Shown one piece after another: positions 24,473-37,409 of a stretch of 64,000 bases of DNA. The stretch is taken from positions 12,973,422 through 13,037,421 of the forward strand of contig CM072158.1 in assembly GCA_036850595.1 (NCBI GenBank). Reading direction: 5' to 3'. This stretch comes from Rhyacichthys aspro. Its lineage: Eukaryota; Chordata; Actinopteri; Gobiiformes; Rhyacichthyidae. Positions within the stretch are counted from its first letter, which is position 1. The number at the start of each line of letters is the position of its first letter. The position numbers and the translations under genes are program-made. A model generated the notes under the pieces. That model searched no databases. It saw only the letters and a program-made list of their open reading frames with translations, and was not told the DNA's origin.

Positions 24473-25052
24473 TGCTCAGAACAAGAAGTGAATGTGAAGA
24501 GTGTTTACTCGTACAGGTTGTTAGGCTACTACGACCCACCCATTCAGCAGAATAGCTCTGCCCCTTATTACACTACTGTTGCGATTGCCTATGCCTATCT
24601 AACTATTTTTAATTTTGTTTACATGTGTGACACTCAAAATATTACTGAAATCAGGGTCGTACAACTGTAGGCAAATAAGGTCTTAGTCAGACCATTTACA
24701 TATATCAGTAACAGTTTATGGAATAATATAATGTAATGTAAGTAATATTACTAATATGTTATTTATTATAGTAATTGAACTTTTCTGCAATGTGTACTTT
24801 TTCTCTAAACACAAAAAAGGTGACTCAGAGTGTAAGTAAGTACAAAGTAAATACAGACTTTGTTTTTTGAAAATGCTAATGAAACATTAATGGCTACCCT
24901 TTGTCTGAAAACATAATGTGGAAAGTAGTATATGTAAGTGAAACAATAGCTCAGTCTGATTTTGTCAGTGAAATATTGGATTCATTCCAACTGCAGTGTA
25001 AGACTCACAAAAACAAATGCAAAAAAGTGGCCACATTTTGATGTCAATGTAT

Positions 25053-25058
25053 TTTATT
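25053..25058 (-). terminator. mycl: candidate distal polyadenylation signal, mycl
   Basis: AATAAA on the minus strand, the last one before the trit1 promoter region. Confidence 0.35.
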
Positions 25059-25889
25059 AATTTTCTGACTCTTTATGTAGAGAGGCAATGAGGTACAGAA
25101 AAAAACAAAGTGCTGAGACAAGGCTCCAAACATCACTATAGTTGAACTCTTAAAGTAAGCAAATGATCACTGCTACCATGACAGTGCCAAGAGCAGAGAC
25201 CAGTGACCAATACAAGTCAAACAAATAAACACACAATGAACCACTTTTGAGGGTCCACTCATATTATAAAACCAAAAAATATAATATTAACAGTGGGGGC
25301 TGATGGTGGTTTGTGCAGTTAATTAGCAAAACCTATTTGAAGCAGTATGATATTTTGAAATCACAATGTCCCTCTCTGTAGGTGGTTTTCATTTACATTT
25401 GCACAGTTACTACAAGCTACCTGGGGTTTCCTGAGTACTAAGAGTAGTGCTACTCTGCCATCATTACAGTACTAGTTTGAGGGCTACAGTGTTTTCTGTC
25501 ACATGGCTTATAGACAAAAGGGAGAAAGCTGTAAGGTCAGTAAGGGCTACACTTGGCCAGAAGTTTAATCGGTAGATCCTCTTTATCCTCCTCTCCTGCC
25601 CCCTACCCGTGTAAGAGTAAGTGCTACAGCTAAAAGGATTGGATTCTCCACACAGAGAGGGCAAGATGATGCGCACCAATTTTCAGCACAAATACACCAA
25701 CAAAGCCTTGCCAGCTACTAGAACAAAACAGTCATTAGCTCACACGGTTGGAACACAACTCTGTAGGAAAATATAGTATAAAACTTTTAGTCAGCGTGTA
25801 CAAACAAAGAAACCCTAGAGACAAAACAAAATTAGGCGTGGCAAAGAATGTGACAAAAGTGGCTAGTGTGATCAATGTTCATTAAGTGT

Positions 25890-25895
25890 TTTATT
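25890..25895 (-). terminator. mycl: candidate polyadenylation signal, mycl
   Basis: AATAAA on the minus strand followed downstream by ACACTTAATG; one of three candidates for mycl 3' end formation. Confidence 0.35.
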
Positions 25896-27400
25896 TGACT
25901 TTTTCATAATCTTTTTATTAACAAAAATATAAGCTTTGAGTTTTCTTTGAAAAGCCAGCAAGCTTGACCCTGGTTCAGGATACAGGGTCCAACAAAAACT
26001 AGGATGAGTTTTAAAGACAGCTCTGGTTTGGTTTGAAAGGGGCTGTACAGTAAGGGGACTATATACATAACATCCAATAGGATAGTGTACATACATGAAA
26101 GGCTTCTATAGGCATTTACATCAATGCAAAAACAAAAAGAAATTAAATCTATCAGACAGCAAGATGAAAATAATATACAAGCTGGGGTTCAGTTATATGC
26201 ACAGTCTAGCATCTTTGCTTTTGCCTATAATGTGCATACAATATTTTCTAAATTTCTTTTTGTTTAATAAACTGAAGCCAATATTAAACTTTTGGCTGGT
26301 CTCCATGGCACGATAAAGATAATAGTCAAATATCAATTTTTCGTAGCTTTTGCATAAGAATAGGATCTGCCAGCATGGCAATTTCTCCAAATGATGCTAC
26401 AAACTGGCTGTTTCTGCAGGCATGGTACTGCTATGAGAACATCCCACATGCAAAAAGAATACACTTGAAGAGAACAGACAGGCACAAAAGTTAAGTTTCT
26501 CCAAAAGGTGCAGAACATATTGTCACGTTTTTGTTGTAACAATGTAGATTTATGTTTCAGGACTGTCCCTCTATGGCGCCCATCATTTTCTTTCAGTGAA
26601 ATAGATTAGCCATTGACAAACACCACAAAAGGGGAAAACAAAGAAACAGGAGAAACAGTGAATGCTACAGAATGTCATAAGAACAGAAAAGACAAAAAAT
26701 ATATTTATGAAAAATTAACTGTCACACTTCCACCACAGGAACATTCCTAAGAAAGAATTAGACCAACCTGGCTCTAACTTTAAGGGACTTTTCAGACCCA
26801 TGAAGTCCCTGCCTTGGGTGTAGCACTTTTCTCAGTAAAGGAGGTTAGTTGTACAATCCTACTGCCCAAAGTGACACGTAGTATGCTTTTACTAAGTAAT
26901 ACTTTAAGTTTAAGTTAAAATGTGACTGAAAGTAGGTATAGTTAACCTTAAAGCATAGAAACAAAATGGCATTTGAAAGAAATTAAAGAAATGTCCCAAA
27001 AAAGGGCACATCAGGGACGGAGACATGGGACGAGACCATGCAGTAATGAAACAGCTTACTTGTAGCAATTTATCAGCTAGAAACTGCTGCTTTCACAGCA
27101 ACGCTTCAAGTAGCAGGCAATAATTTTAACTACTTGTAGCAAGGGAACTTCAAAAGTTTGACAAAGCTTTATTGATAACCATGGACATATCATCTGCCCA
27201 ATAGATGCCCCATAATATCAGTCCCAGGCTTGCTATATGACTGGCTTATGGCCTTGTCAATCACTCAGAAGCTAATGTGCAAACCACAAAATAGAAAACA
27301 ATCCACCTGCACCATTCCAATGTGACCAACTCAAAGTGAACACAAGTGTCTCCCATTTGACCTGTGCGTGCATGAGTGTTGTGATAGTTTGTAGAGTGGC

Positions 27401-28158
27401 TCAGGAGCGTTTGAGCAGGGCCAGCCGCTGCAGTAGTTGGAGCTGCTTGGCTTTCAGTTGCTTTCTCTCAAGAGCCTTCTGCCTCTCGCTGGCGTGCAGC
27501 TGCTGCAGATACTCTGTGGCCCGGGTCAGGATGGCCACTTTGGGGGTTTTGGGGCAATCTGCTAAACCCGGGATCTCATCCCGCAGCGACAGAAAACGAG
27601 AGCGCAGATCATTCCGCCGCTTGCGCTCAAGGAAGTTGTGTGCCTTGCGCTTGTCCGTGTCCTCGCAGTCAGAGGACTGGGGGCTGGACAGGTGAGACAG
27701 GGGGTGGAGCTTGACAGGTGAGGTCAGGGAGTGGGAGGAGGACGAAGGGGATGAAGGGGAAGCAGAGGAGGTTGGAGACGAGGCGTTGAGGTTGGGCGAC
27801 TCCGACCTGACTCCAGCTGAGGTCACATGACATTTCCTGCTGTCCAAGTTCAAGGGGGCGTGGCCAGGTTGAGGCTGTTGCTGCTGAGAGTTCTGGTGCA
27901 GCTGAGCGCCATGGGAGAAAGTCTCATGCCGGACCCGCTTTCTGGGGGGCTCAGTGTCAGGGGAGGGGGCCGCATAGTTGTGCTGCTGCTGATGGATGGA
28001 GATGTGGAAACGCTTGCCTGGGTCCAGGGGGTCAGCTCGCACCGTTATGGTCACAGGCTTACGGCTGTTCACCAGACGACGAGGCTTGCGTTGCTGCTTG
28101 TGTTCCACTGTCACCACATCAATCTCCTCTTCATCCTCGTCTTTGTCATTTTCATCAT
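27401..28158 (-). CDS. mycl: mycl coding exon 2 (gene exon 3)
   Basis: Residues 201-452 and the TGA stop (27401-27403). The acceptor is TTTTCCAG. It encodes the acidic patch, the conserved central blocks, an NLS-like PRKRVR, the Ser-rich linker and the bHLH-leucine zipper. Confidence 0.97.
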
Positions 28159-30110
28159 CTGGAAAAGACAGGACAAAGTTTATCAGCACAGTGTATGACA
28201 ATTTGGCTACTTTGCTCATGGACAGGTGTACATATATTCTGCAACTTAAGTAACATTTTGACTGCACACAACCAAATCAATTCAGTGATTTCATTACAAC
28301 AGCAAAAAAACCCATCAACCCATTATGTAAATCTGACAGCTCCATATCCAACAGTGAGTAGAGCAACTGGCTCAAGAGGGAGGGGTCCGGCTATTATTTC
28401 AACACCACTGATCACAAAAGATGACAGCTCACATTACATGCCACCGACTGAAGTAACAGCAGAATAGCAAGCCTTTTTATTTCAACTTAAGTATGCACCT
28501 ATGAACACTCATTTTTGTCCTATTAAAACACACATAATGCCCCCAAAATGGTGTGAAATGCCCTGGTCAAAGCATTGTAGAGGCCTCTGCAACCCCTTAA
28601 ATGGCTAATCCAGCTCTATTCACATCCTGAGCTGGCTAGGAACAAATCCACCCACTGACACAATTGGCGCTGCAGCCTGTTGAGCGCAGGAATGCAGCAA
28701 CAAGTTTCCCTTTGTAACATTCCACAAACCATTATGCATGGTCCAGGCTCAACGTCACATGATAGCCTACATACCAACCCCAATCATATGGCAGCAGAAA
28801 GTAGGTCTCCAAGTAAGGAAAATAAATCATCTAACTAGTTAAAACAGGAGAGCTTTTCCTTCCTCGCCCTTCTCTAGATTACATAAAGTTGCTGTGATGA
28901 GCTCTCTCATTGAATTTGTGTCAGATCAGAGGCGCGGGCTGCGGAAGGAGGATATTGTTATCATAAGTCAGACTGGAGGAGCAGGAGAGAGCAGCTGGTC
29001 TGCTGGAGCCATGCCAGGCAGCAGATGTTTCAATGGGCGTGTCACTCGGGGAGCTTCAAGCATGTGTTGCATGCACCAAGGTAACGCAATGCAGTCTTCA
29101 TGTGCTACAGCCATCATGTCAAGATAGCAGCTCAAACTAGTCCAGATTAACTATGCCAAAAGAATAACGCTTAGGTCAATAAACCAAGAGCAATGGAGTC
29201 ATTGAGTCAAATGTGTGATATTTGACTGTAGTGACAGAAATAGCAGCAATCTGAAACTGTAATATGCCCAAGTACATACAAATCACAAGACTTCATTTTT
29301 ATGAACACATTAACAGTACTAACTCACAACAATGTGACATTGCCCAAACATTAAAAAAATATATTTGCTTAGGAAAGTTAATTGATTTTTAATTAGTTAC
29401 ACAACAATGAATTAGATCATTAGAAACTGACAATGAATGCGTGCTCAATTGCTTCTCTAACACAAAAAAGGTTAAGGATGTTGAGTTCCATTGCACATGT
29501 GCCACTGACCTGATGAGTCTGTGTGGGACTCGGACCCAGATGACACTTGCTTCTTACACGCAGCATTCAAAGGGAACGTGAGCACGGCACCAGGGTCTAC
29601 GCAGTCCGCAGCCAAGCCACTGAGTGAGGGAGCGTCCACAGAGCCACACTGGCCCTTTCCCACAGGTGATGCCACAACGGGGCCCCCTGCCAGTTTGGCC
29701 TGCCGTTCCCCCACCACCCTCTCGAGCTGCTGTCCAGCAGAGAAGCCACTCCACATGCAGTCCTGGATGATGATGGAGCTGAGGTTCCCAAAAGATTCAG
29801 TGGATGTGGTCACTCTGCAAGGCGTGTCCTGCTGCTCGTCATCCTGTCCCAAGAACTGAGACACCCACTCCAGTTTGTCCCCCAGAGATGGGTAAAGCAT
29901 CCCGCCCCGGCCCGACCCCTCTACTGCTCTTATGGGGGACATGGGCGGGGTCGGCACCAGCTCAAATTTCTTCCATATGTCCTCACTGGGGGCCGTGGAC
30001 TTGAAGAAATCCTCATCTGGGTCATGGTCATCGTAGAAGTAATGTTGGTAGTGGTCCAGATGGTCCATGTCCCAGTCATAGTGGGGCGCGGTGGAGCTGA
30101 TGCCCGGCAT
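27401..30110 (-). CDS. mycl: mycl, L-Myc proto-oncogene bHLH-zipper transcription factor (2 coding exons)
   Basis: L-Myc pairs with MAX and binds E-boxes to activate growth genes (family knowledge). Coding exons 30110-29510 and 28158-27401 join in frame to 1359 nt, 452 aa, longer than human MYCL (364 aa). In order: acidic/aromatic MB0 (DHYQHYFYDDHD, near 19-30), Myc box I (EDIWKKFELVPTPPMSP, 43-59, with the T54/S58 phosphodegron pair), Myc box II (SSIIIQDCMWSGFSA, 111-125), acidic patch and EEEIDVVTVE (201-219), conserved RKPVTITVRADPLDP and FHISIHQQQHNYA (233-263), a Ser/Pro-rich stretch (about 320-365), and bHLH-zipper from KRKAHNFLERKRR (370) to the end. The extra length is mainly linker. 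A second in-frame ATG (residue 15, codon at 30066-30068) aligns with the human start. Confidence 0.97.
28159..29509 (-). other. mycl: mycl intron 2
   Basis: GT-AG intron of 1351 bp. It holds an in-frame stop just after the donor and a minus-strand AATAAA at 28477-28482, the two things needed for an intron-retained short transcript. No other gene is seen. Confidence 0.7.
29510..30110 (-). CDS. mycl: mycl coding exon 1 (gene exon 2)
   Basis: Residues 1-200 plus one base: transactivation region with Myc boxes 0, I and II. The exon starts at about 30148 (acceptor TGTGTGCAG) so it has a short 5' UTR part. The donor is TCAG|GTCAGT. Reading on without splicing adds 12 residues and a stop at 29472. 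Confidence 0.96.
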
Positions 30111-31026
30111 GGAGGTGCAGGCTGGGGGTCACTCCCTGTTCCCTAGGTCTGCACACACAACACCACACACGAGTGCAATTAAGGACCATGTCTCCAACAG
30201 AGTAGAATGAATACAAATTTTCCTTATAATAACCTAATTAAATAAAACAAATATATATTTTTTATCTTTATATGAAAAATACTTTTTACTAGGGACAGGA
30301 AACTTGAATAGGTCTGCATTTATTTCCAACGTATATTTCAGTGTTGACAAAGGGATGACAAAAGGATTAGAAGCAACTGTAAACTAAAAGTAAACTAAAG
30401 GAAAGATTGCAGACAGCAATAAGGAAAAAGAACTATTGCAACAATTGTGCTGAATGTCAAAATCAAAGCCCTGCGGACTCCACATCTGCACTCACATGTT
30501 ATAGTTTGGATGGAAAGCCACTGCACACTTCGATCCCACTGTCTGCCTCTATTCCGCATGAGAAGAACATTATGTCTTTGTACAATTTAACGCTCAGCGG
30601 GACCTCATTTGCTTCCCGTAAGTCTCCCTTTGCTTAGTTAAACTCAAACTACCGCGTTTTGTTGCTGCTGAGAAGTTCAAGTTTCGCAAGTGTTTCATTA
30701 CATAACAGCGTTTTAGTAGTGTAGTGTGTCAGGCAAAGGAGGATGGGAGAGGGGAGGAGGGCTGCTCAGCTGATATTACGCTCATCTAATTAGATAGAAG
30801 TAAATCGTTTAGGGAGACACAAGTTATTGCTGTCAGCTGAAGCTATTGACGCCGATGAGCCGCGTCTACAGTCACACCTTCCTCTATTAAGCGCAAAAAG
30901 AATTCAGCTGCGACTAAAAAGTGCTCAATAGGCAATTAACATGCTTCAGCGGCGAGGTAAAACTACATGAATCACTTGTTTGTCTGTGTCCTGGAGAACT
31001 TTCATTTTTTTAAAACGCAGACTTAC

Positions 31027-31290
31027 CTGGAAAGAGTGAAAACCCTGTCTTCGTCCTCATAGATCCGCTGTGCGCAAAATAAAAGTGTCCAAACCGCTCC
31101 ACCACTCTTTCCTCTTGTTCTGCAGTGTGTCGGAAACGCCAGACACGTTCAGGTCAGCTCCTCTAGATATGAACAGAGGTAAATGAATGGTCCGTGTGGT
31201 CGCAGTCACTCCGCTCCTAAATATGGGATGGATGGCCTTCCACTTTCTCAGCAGACTACTGCACTGTATGAGCGGTTGGACAGAGACTTG
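31027..31290 (-). other. mycl: mycl non-coding first exon (5' end approximate)
   Basis: A strong donor CCAG|GTAAGT at 31027/31026 lies 878 bp before the coding exon acceptor, matching the known Myc-family layout of a non-coding exon 1. There is no long ORF in it. The 5' boundary is a guess placed downstream of the GC box. Confidence 0.55.
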
Positions 31291-31294
31291 GCTG

Positions 31295-31344
31295 TTATGC
31301 ATAAAGGGCGGGCCGTAGTAGGAGAGCCACGCCTGCCATTTAAA
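31295..31344 (-). promoter_or_regulatory. mycl: probable mycl promoter elements
   Basis: It contains a GC box (GGGCGGGCC, 31306-31314), an AT-rich palindrome TTATGCATAA (31295-31304) and a TTTAAA (31339-31344), in the place expected upstream of the non-coding exon. Which element sets the start is not decidable here. Confidence 0.4.
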
Positions 31345-31479
31345 GGGCCAGTACGCACTAAGCGTCTCAGTAGACAGCTGCATGGGTTAGGTTATGTGAC
31401 ACTTTTTCGTAAGGCTCTGCTTTTGCAATAGTTATTCAAACGCGTTTATGACAAGTCATCGTGTTGAAGCGTGACCTTC

Positions 31480-31830
31480 TGTACAACATTTGTAATGTAC
31501 AATGTACAATACCTCTTATACAATCTGCAATTTACTCTTTTTCACTGTTGTGTAATTCACATCCATATATTGTACATATGCATAGTCTATTGTAGTTGTT
31601 TTCGGCATAGTTTTTGATTTACGTATGTATTGTATATTTTAGCAAAGTTTTAAATACATTTTTTTCATGTCCAGGTTGGATTTTCACTTTGGCACTTGAT
31701 ACTTTTTCTGCTCTTACTGTACTTCTGCTGTTGTAACAATGCAATTTTCTTGCTGTAGAACTAATAAAAGGTTTCTAACAAGATCTTATCCTATCTTTTA
31801 ATAATTTATCCTGTCTAATCTTATCTTAAA
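31480..31830 (+). mobile_element. 3' end of a non-LTR retrotransposon (L2/Rex-like)
   Basis: A T-rich body, then CTGCTCTTACTGTACTTCTG, then CTGTAGAACTAATAAAAGG and a degenerate TCTTATCC/ATCTTATCTT simple-repeat tail. This is the usual look of 5'-truncated LINE copies in fish. No protein remains. Confidence 0.55.
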
Positions 31831-32142
31831 TAGTTTCTGCAGAAAAACAGCTGTTATCAAGAGATTATTTTATATTTTAGTAAAATATTGTGCTGCTTCT
31901 GTGAAAATTGAAACAGTAATTATTGTATTATTCATTGCATAACTACACAACACTGGTACTTCACATTTGTGGGTGTGTGTAACAAAAACCACCGTCATTC
32001 CACACTTGTGTCTGCAGTATCACCTAGCATCCATGCATCCCTTAGAGCCTGTAATCAATATGAAGGCCATGATGTAGAGTCAATATGAAAATCTGTCTGT
32101 GGTGTCATGCCTGCCTGTACTGTGTGTCCTCGACAGCTGCGC

Positions 32143-32164
32143 GCACACACACACACACACACAC
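32143..32164. repeat. (CA)n microsatellite
   Basis: About 11 uninterrupted CA units. Confidence 0.9.
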
Positions 32165-35100
32165 CACTGCTGACGCTGCTCATCTGGCTTTCCACATGAA
32201 ACCGTAGCTTTAAACACCACAAACTATAAATAAGAAACATCCTCTGAAGTTTCAGTTCAGACAGCGTGAAATCATTGTCTGTTCTTGTCATCTTCTCAAC
32301 GTCCTCAACCGCCCACATCCAATGTCACTCATCCTCTTTTCTTACTCTCGCGTCTTACCCCGATGGTGACACCCCCTTCGGAGCTTATATCCCCAGTCAC
32401 CCCCAGATCAAACAAATCTTGACCCGACATGAAACGGGAAACTTTAGAGGGTTAGATCCTAAATTTCCCAGGAGAAAGCCTACAAAGACACAAACTGAGC
32501 TGACTGGATGAAGAGATGCCTCAGTTCCTCTCACTCTTACTGCTTGCTACTACTGTTTCTCATATCTCTGTCTCTTTGTGCTTTTATCTTATTCCGTCTT
32601 TTGAAATTCTTAATCTCCCTCTTCCTTTGAATGAATGATCAAAAGTGAATTAGCTCCTTGCAACTAAATGTCTTCAGAGATTAAATCTGTAGCTTACATG
32701 AGGAGTTCTGTAATTATTTATGTGCACTGAAAGCGCTTTCAATATTTAAGAAATATTTTACACTTGTGCAAATGAGAACACAATTGTAGGAAATGCCATG
32801 AGAATCACAAAATGAGTGAATTACACAAATTCTCTTTTGGGTCAGATCTTGTGTTTATTTAAAATATTTCCCATATTAGATCTTTTATATCCGAAGACCT
32901 CTCCTTTGTCTGCAGGACATGCAATCACATCTTCATTACTCCAATGGTGCTTTCTAGGACAAAGAGTGCTCATTTTGTGAGTTTCTATTGTAACAGCTGA
33001 AGTCTGGAAAAAAAAAAACTGAACCAAATTCTCTAAAGCTCTTTGAGGCAACACTGTCTATGCATGTGGCCTGTACAAATAAAAATGACTTCTGGTGCTC
33101 ATGCTTTTGAAGGCAACATTGGCATCGCAGTGATTTGTTGTAAGCACTGAACATAACAGACTCAGTGTAAGGTTAATTTAAACCTTACATTAGAGAAGAT
33201 CCAGGGAGACCATGATGATTCCCATGATGCTCCAGCAGCAGAGCAGAGATAATCCCTTTAAACTGTAAATCCTGCAGATAATTTAAGCAATCACACTTAC
33301 AGCAATGTGCAAAGAAAAAAAAAAAAACAGGGTTGCGCCATGAGAAAATGCAAATCAAATGTCATGTTTCGTAAATGTGACTTTACCTGACAACCAACAA
33401 TTCCATGCTCACGTATGTAAATCTCTGTTCTTTACATTGCACAGTACCTTGACCGATGGGGTATAAACTGACAGCAGCAAAAAGGCAATAACCTAGACAG
33501 GAAGTGGTGGTATGGCGGTTCCTACGGGTCACCCTTCATGTCGTCATGTTCCCGCCCCCGCTCCACCTGACTGTGACCTTCCGGAGTAATCAATGAACAC
33601 CTCGTCTGGGAGCCACCCATCAGCGTGTCTGTGCGTCTGGGACAACCAGCGGAGAAAAATGACAGCTGCTACCCCACACCAGACGCCGTCGACCTCCGAC
33701 CAGCACATACACAGTAACAGAGAGGATTGCCTTTCAGTCCAGATGCTCATTACTTTGAGATATCACACTCGCACACACACCTATTTGTCTGTCTGACCCT
33801 TTGACCCAATCTCTTTTCAAAACATCTGTGCATCCAAATAGTTTCTTACGCCAAGGACTGGACTTTAATCTTACACTTAAATGTGATTGAGATTCATGCT
33901 GCACCAGAAAGTCAATACACTGACCGTGTCATTTAATATCAAATGCTGTGCAGCTGCTGATTAGCTTTTATAGAGAAAAGGCTGTATGGAAAAAATGCAA
34001 GGATCCTTGTCAGAATACACATGAGCAATGGCTTTTATTTGCAACAACCACTCTCCCGATCCACAGACAACTTTGCACATTGTTTTTGTGTCCTCATCAG
34101 TGTACACCCATCCTCACATGCTCCTAAACTAGCACTGATTGACATGCTGTTGTTCCTCTTCTGTCTTCACTGACTTTTATTGCTTTCTGCGTCGAAATCA
34201 ATTGTGGAGGAACAGGCTGTCAGCACAGACTGTACTCCTGAGAGGCGCACTGAGAAAGAAAGTGAGAGAGGCAAAGAGCGGGTGTGAGTGTGAAAAGTGT
34301 TGTGTCACAGAACGGCAGACAAGGAACGGGGGGAGATGCTGGGAGGTAATGTATTAACGCTGGGTGTGCACAGGCTGAACATACTACGGGAGACGGTTGG
34401 GGAAGGCATTATGAACCGAGGTTGGGAGAGGAAGATGGAGATTTAATGGGGTGAAGAGACAGCAGTTCACAGGAACAGACTTGATGGAAACGACACAATT
34501 GCACAACCGATATTTGGCAGGGCGGCTTTATTGAGCGTTCTTGAGGCGTTGCATGCACTGGCACACATGCACAGATATACAGTCGCACGCATAATCCCAC
34601 TTCTACGCACACAAACGGTAGTAAGCAAACACAACACTCCTCCGCTAACATCTCCCCTGATACATCGCCCGTGGTTTTGTTTTTCACCTTGCATAACTGT
34701 CTGGGAAATTATGCTTCATGTGCCTATGTGGGCTAAGGGGTTTTGTATCAACACATATGTCTTATTTACTTTCATTCACAGCTATTTCTCCGTGTCTGTT
34801 TATCTTTACTAAGTGGCTTAATAAGATGTAATGATGAATGAAAGCAGTGTATTAAGCACATGTCGACTTTGGGAATGATCTGTGTTCATGTTATATAGCA
34901 TACTTAAAGGGGCTATCTTACATTGTACAGAAAGTAGACCACAAGGAATCAACTAATATCAAGCACCTTGGAGGCTCACCCTGAAGAGCAACCACAAACT
35001 TGTCATTAAATATGTCCTGAGTCTGTTTGTTCGCTGTAATTCCCCTTTCTCTCCCTATTTCTAGGCCAAAAATAAAATGAAAGAAACTTCTATGTCAAAT

Positions 35101-37394
35101 GTCATCCAGTAACCCATTTTTTTCTAACCCTTACTGTGTCAGAAAAAGGATATACTGTATGTCTAGAGTCCTGTTACGCAAGACTATGAAGTGACTGTGG
35201 ATGATGGCGTTTACTGGCAGCCAAATTACAGTCAATATCACATTATTTTCTGTGCTATGCTTCACGTAAAGTAGCTATTTTGAATTCATGTGTGCCCATT
35301 TTTGTTGTTGGATGACTCCCTCACCCACTGTGCTCTCAGCTGCGGATCAGAACACAGCGTGACAAGCAGCAGTGAGACATCTAGCGGTGAGAGCAGCCTT
35401 GAAATGGAAAGTACATGGAGAAAGCTTCTTTTTTTTTTTTTTTGACATTACATAGTTTTCTCCAACTCACATTCACATGCATTCATTCACTGCGCTGACT
35501 GTATGGCGCTGGAGGCTGGAGACAATGAAGTCAAAAGCTGGGAGAGCGGCAGCCTTGAATGTTCAGTGTGCTTTCCTGACGAGGTCCTCATGTGGCTTTT
35601 AAATGCAATGAAGCTGTAACCTTGGCGAGCTGATACAGAACAGTACGCGGCTGGCAATTATACAGACAGAGGCCGTTTTTGCAAAAGCGTTGATGAAGAA
35701 GAAGTCAAAACACCAATTTGCCAAAAGTACACCAAGAATTTTCAAACAAACTTATTATTAAAATATTCGGTGTGACCTTTGTCTCATTTTGGCGACAAAA
35801 TAAACCAACTTAAAGAGCTTTACAAACTGAGGTCATGACCTTATGTTGAATTAAACATAACATGGGCAAATACCTGGCAACAGCTGTTAGTAAAAGCTTC
35901 ACTTGACTGAAAAAGCAGCTTGGGCTGGTCGGCCTTGAGCAGTGGATGTGCTGCTGGTGGTGTTAGAAACGTACAAGATAAGTTTAAAATGAATAAAGTC
36001 TGCCTATGTGTAAATTGGGTTTAATAGCAGTTCAAATCTGTAACTTCCTGTAGCTCCTGTGGCTCATTAGCTGTGTGCAGCACTCTGAAGAAATAAATCC
36101 TCTCCGTGTATTAGTAATCTAACTTTGAAGGCTATACATTCCTTCAAAAAATGTATCTCTTTCTTCAAATGTCAGTGCTGTCATTGTGCTGTTATTTCTT
36201 GGAAAAGGATGAAAGCTATCACTCTTCACTCTTCATATGCAAAATAAACACCCTTTGTCTGGTCAGATTCTAACATCCTAATGTAGCTACAGGTCCTGTG
36301 CTTTCCTTGAGGCAGAAGAGTCCGACATTTGTGTACAGATGGGCCGGCCGCACACAGATGGAAACGTACACACACAAAGAGCCCCTGCAGAGACTTTAAG
36401 GAGCGAGTCTTGGCTCTGGCTTGTCCACAGAGAAGACTGAGAGACGGAGGCATCTGTGTCGTTTGGAGACTGGGGGAAGTTGAAGAGGAAGCAGAAGAGA
36501 TGCGCATTATCATCAAATAGGCCACATGTATTGATTCTATACACAGGGTAAAGGGCTTAAAGTGGTAGAAGAGGGAAAAAGTGGCTGAGATAAGATGCCA
36601 TGGAGAGCTTTAAAGTGTCTGCAGTGACGCCATTAGTGTAGAGGGTTTTCTGAATGTAATGTCACATGTTTAAATCTTGCTCAACATTAAACCATTTTTA
36701 CTCAAAGTACTCGGCGTCCAGGGATTTAAAGATGACCAACCCTCCAGTCCTGCCGTGTGTGTTTACTGCTTTGCTCAGCATGTCCCTGTCTGTCCACACA
36801 TACAAATCAAATGTGGTTTGGACATTATACCTGGGGCATTGTGCCTGGAGTAAACTTAATAAAAACAGATGGTAAACAATGAATAAGTCATCAGCTTTGA
36901 TCTGTGTTCTCACTGAAAAGTGATGTGGCTTGGATGCTCAAAAGCACCAAAGCATATTGTTAAGGCACAAAAGACTTACAGCGATTGGCTCTAGGCTTTT
37001 AGTTCAGTTATCTCCATTACAGCAAAATAAAACAGTAAGACACTTTGTATTTTGAGACACTGCAGTCACATTTTAGTTCTGTATTTTGGTCAGTATATGT
37101 TGTAATCAAAGTTAATTTATAATGTTGTGAATAGAAAATTTAGCCATTCTTTTTGATTAGTGCTTGACTGAAAAGGAAATTCATAAAACTACTCTTTACA
37201 TTTTCAAGTCTAAATTTTTATATTGACAGCTACGACACATATCACTTGTTATTCAGGTGAGCCTTTCCTACCATAACATTTCAGAAGATACATCTGCAGA
37301 AATACAGTCAGACTGGGGGAATCTATAAACAGCAGAGAAGGATAAGTGCAGACGAACAGAACCAGCAGAGACCTCCTCACCACATGATTATCTC

Positions 37395-37409
37395 TAATTA
37401 GGATTAATT
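37395..37409. promoter_or_regulatory. clustered homeodomain-type sites
   Basis: TAATTAGGATTAATT joins a TAATTA core, an OTX/PITX-type GGATTA and an AATT in 15 bases, in a locally less AT-rich stretch. It is suggestive only. Confidence 0.25.

Larger units (their letters stand above)
25030..27400 (-). other. mycl: probable mycl 3' UTR
   Basis: No coding signal. Minus-strand AATAAA hexamers occur at 27168-27173, 25890-25895 and 25053-25058, so the UTR could be about 0.25, 1.5 or 2.35 kb long. The interval ends about 1 kb before the trit1 start codon. The ends are inferred. Confidence 0.5.

Noticed and set aside
24297..24491. Small plus-strand ORF over the RFX motifs
   Set aside because: Its Val/Ala/Met pattern comes from the repeated GTTGCC-GGAAAC sites, not from a protein.
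27827..28198. Plus-strand ORF of 123 codons
   Set aside because: Antisense shadow of the mycl terminal coding exon.
29521..29859. Plus-strand ORF of 112 codons
   Set aside because: Antisense shadow of the mycl Myc-box exon.
31216..31226. CArG-box (SRF site) near the mycl first exon
   Set aside because: CCTAAATATGG has seven rather than six A/T bases between the CC and GG.
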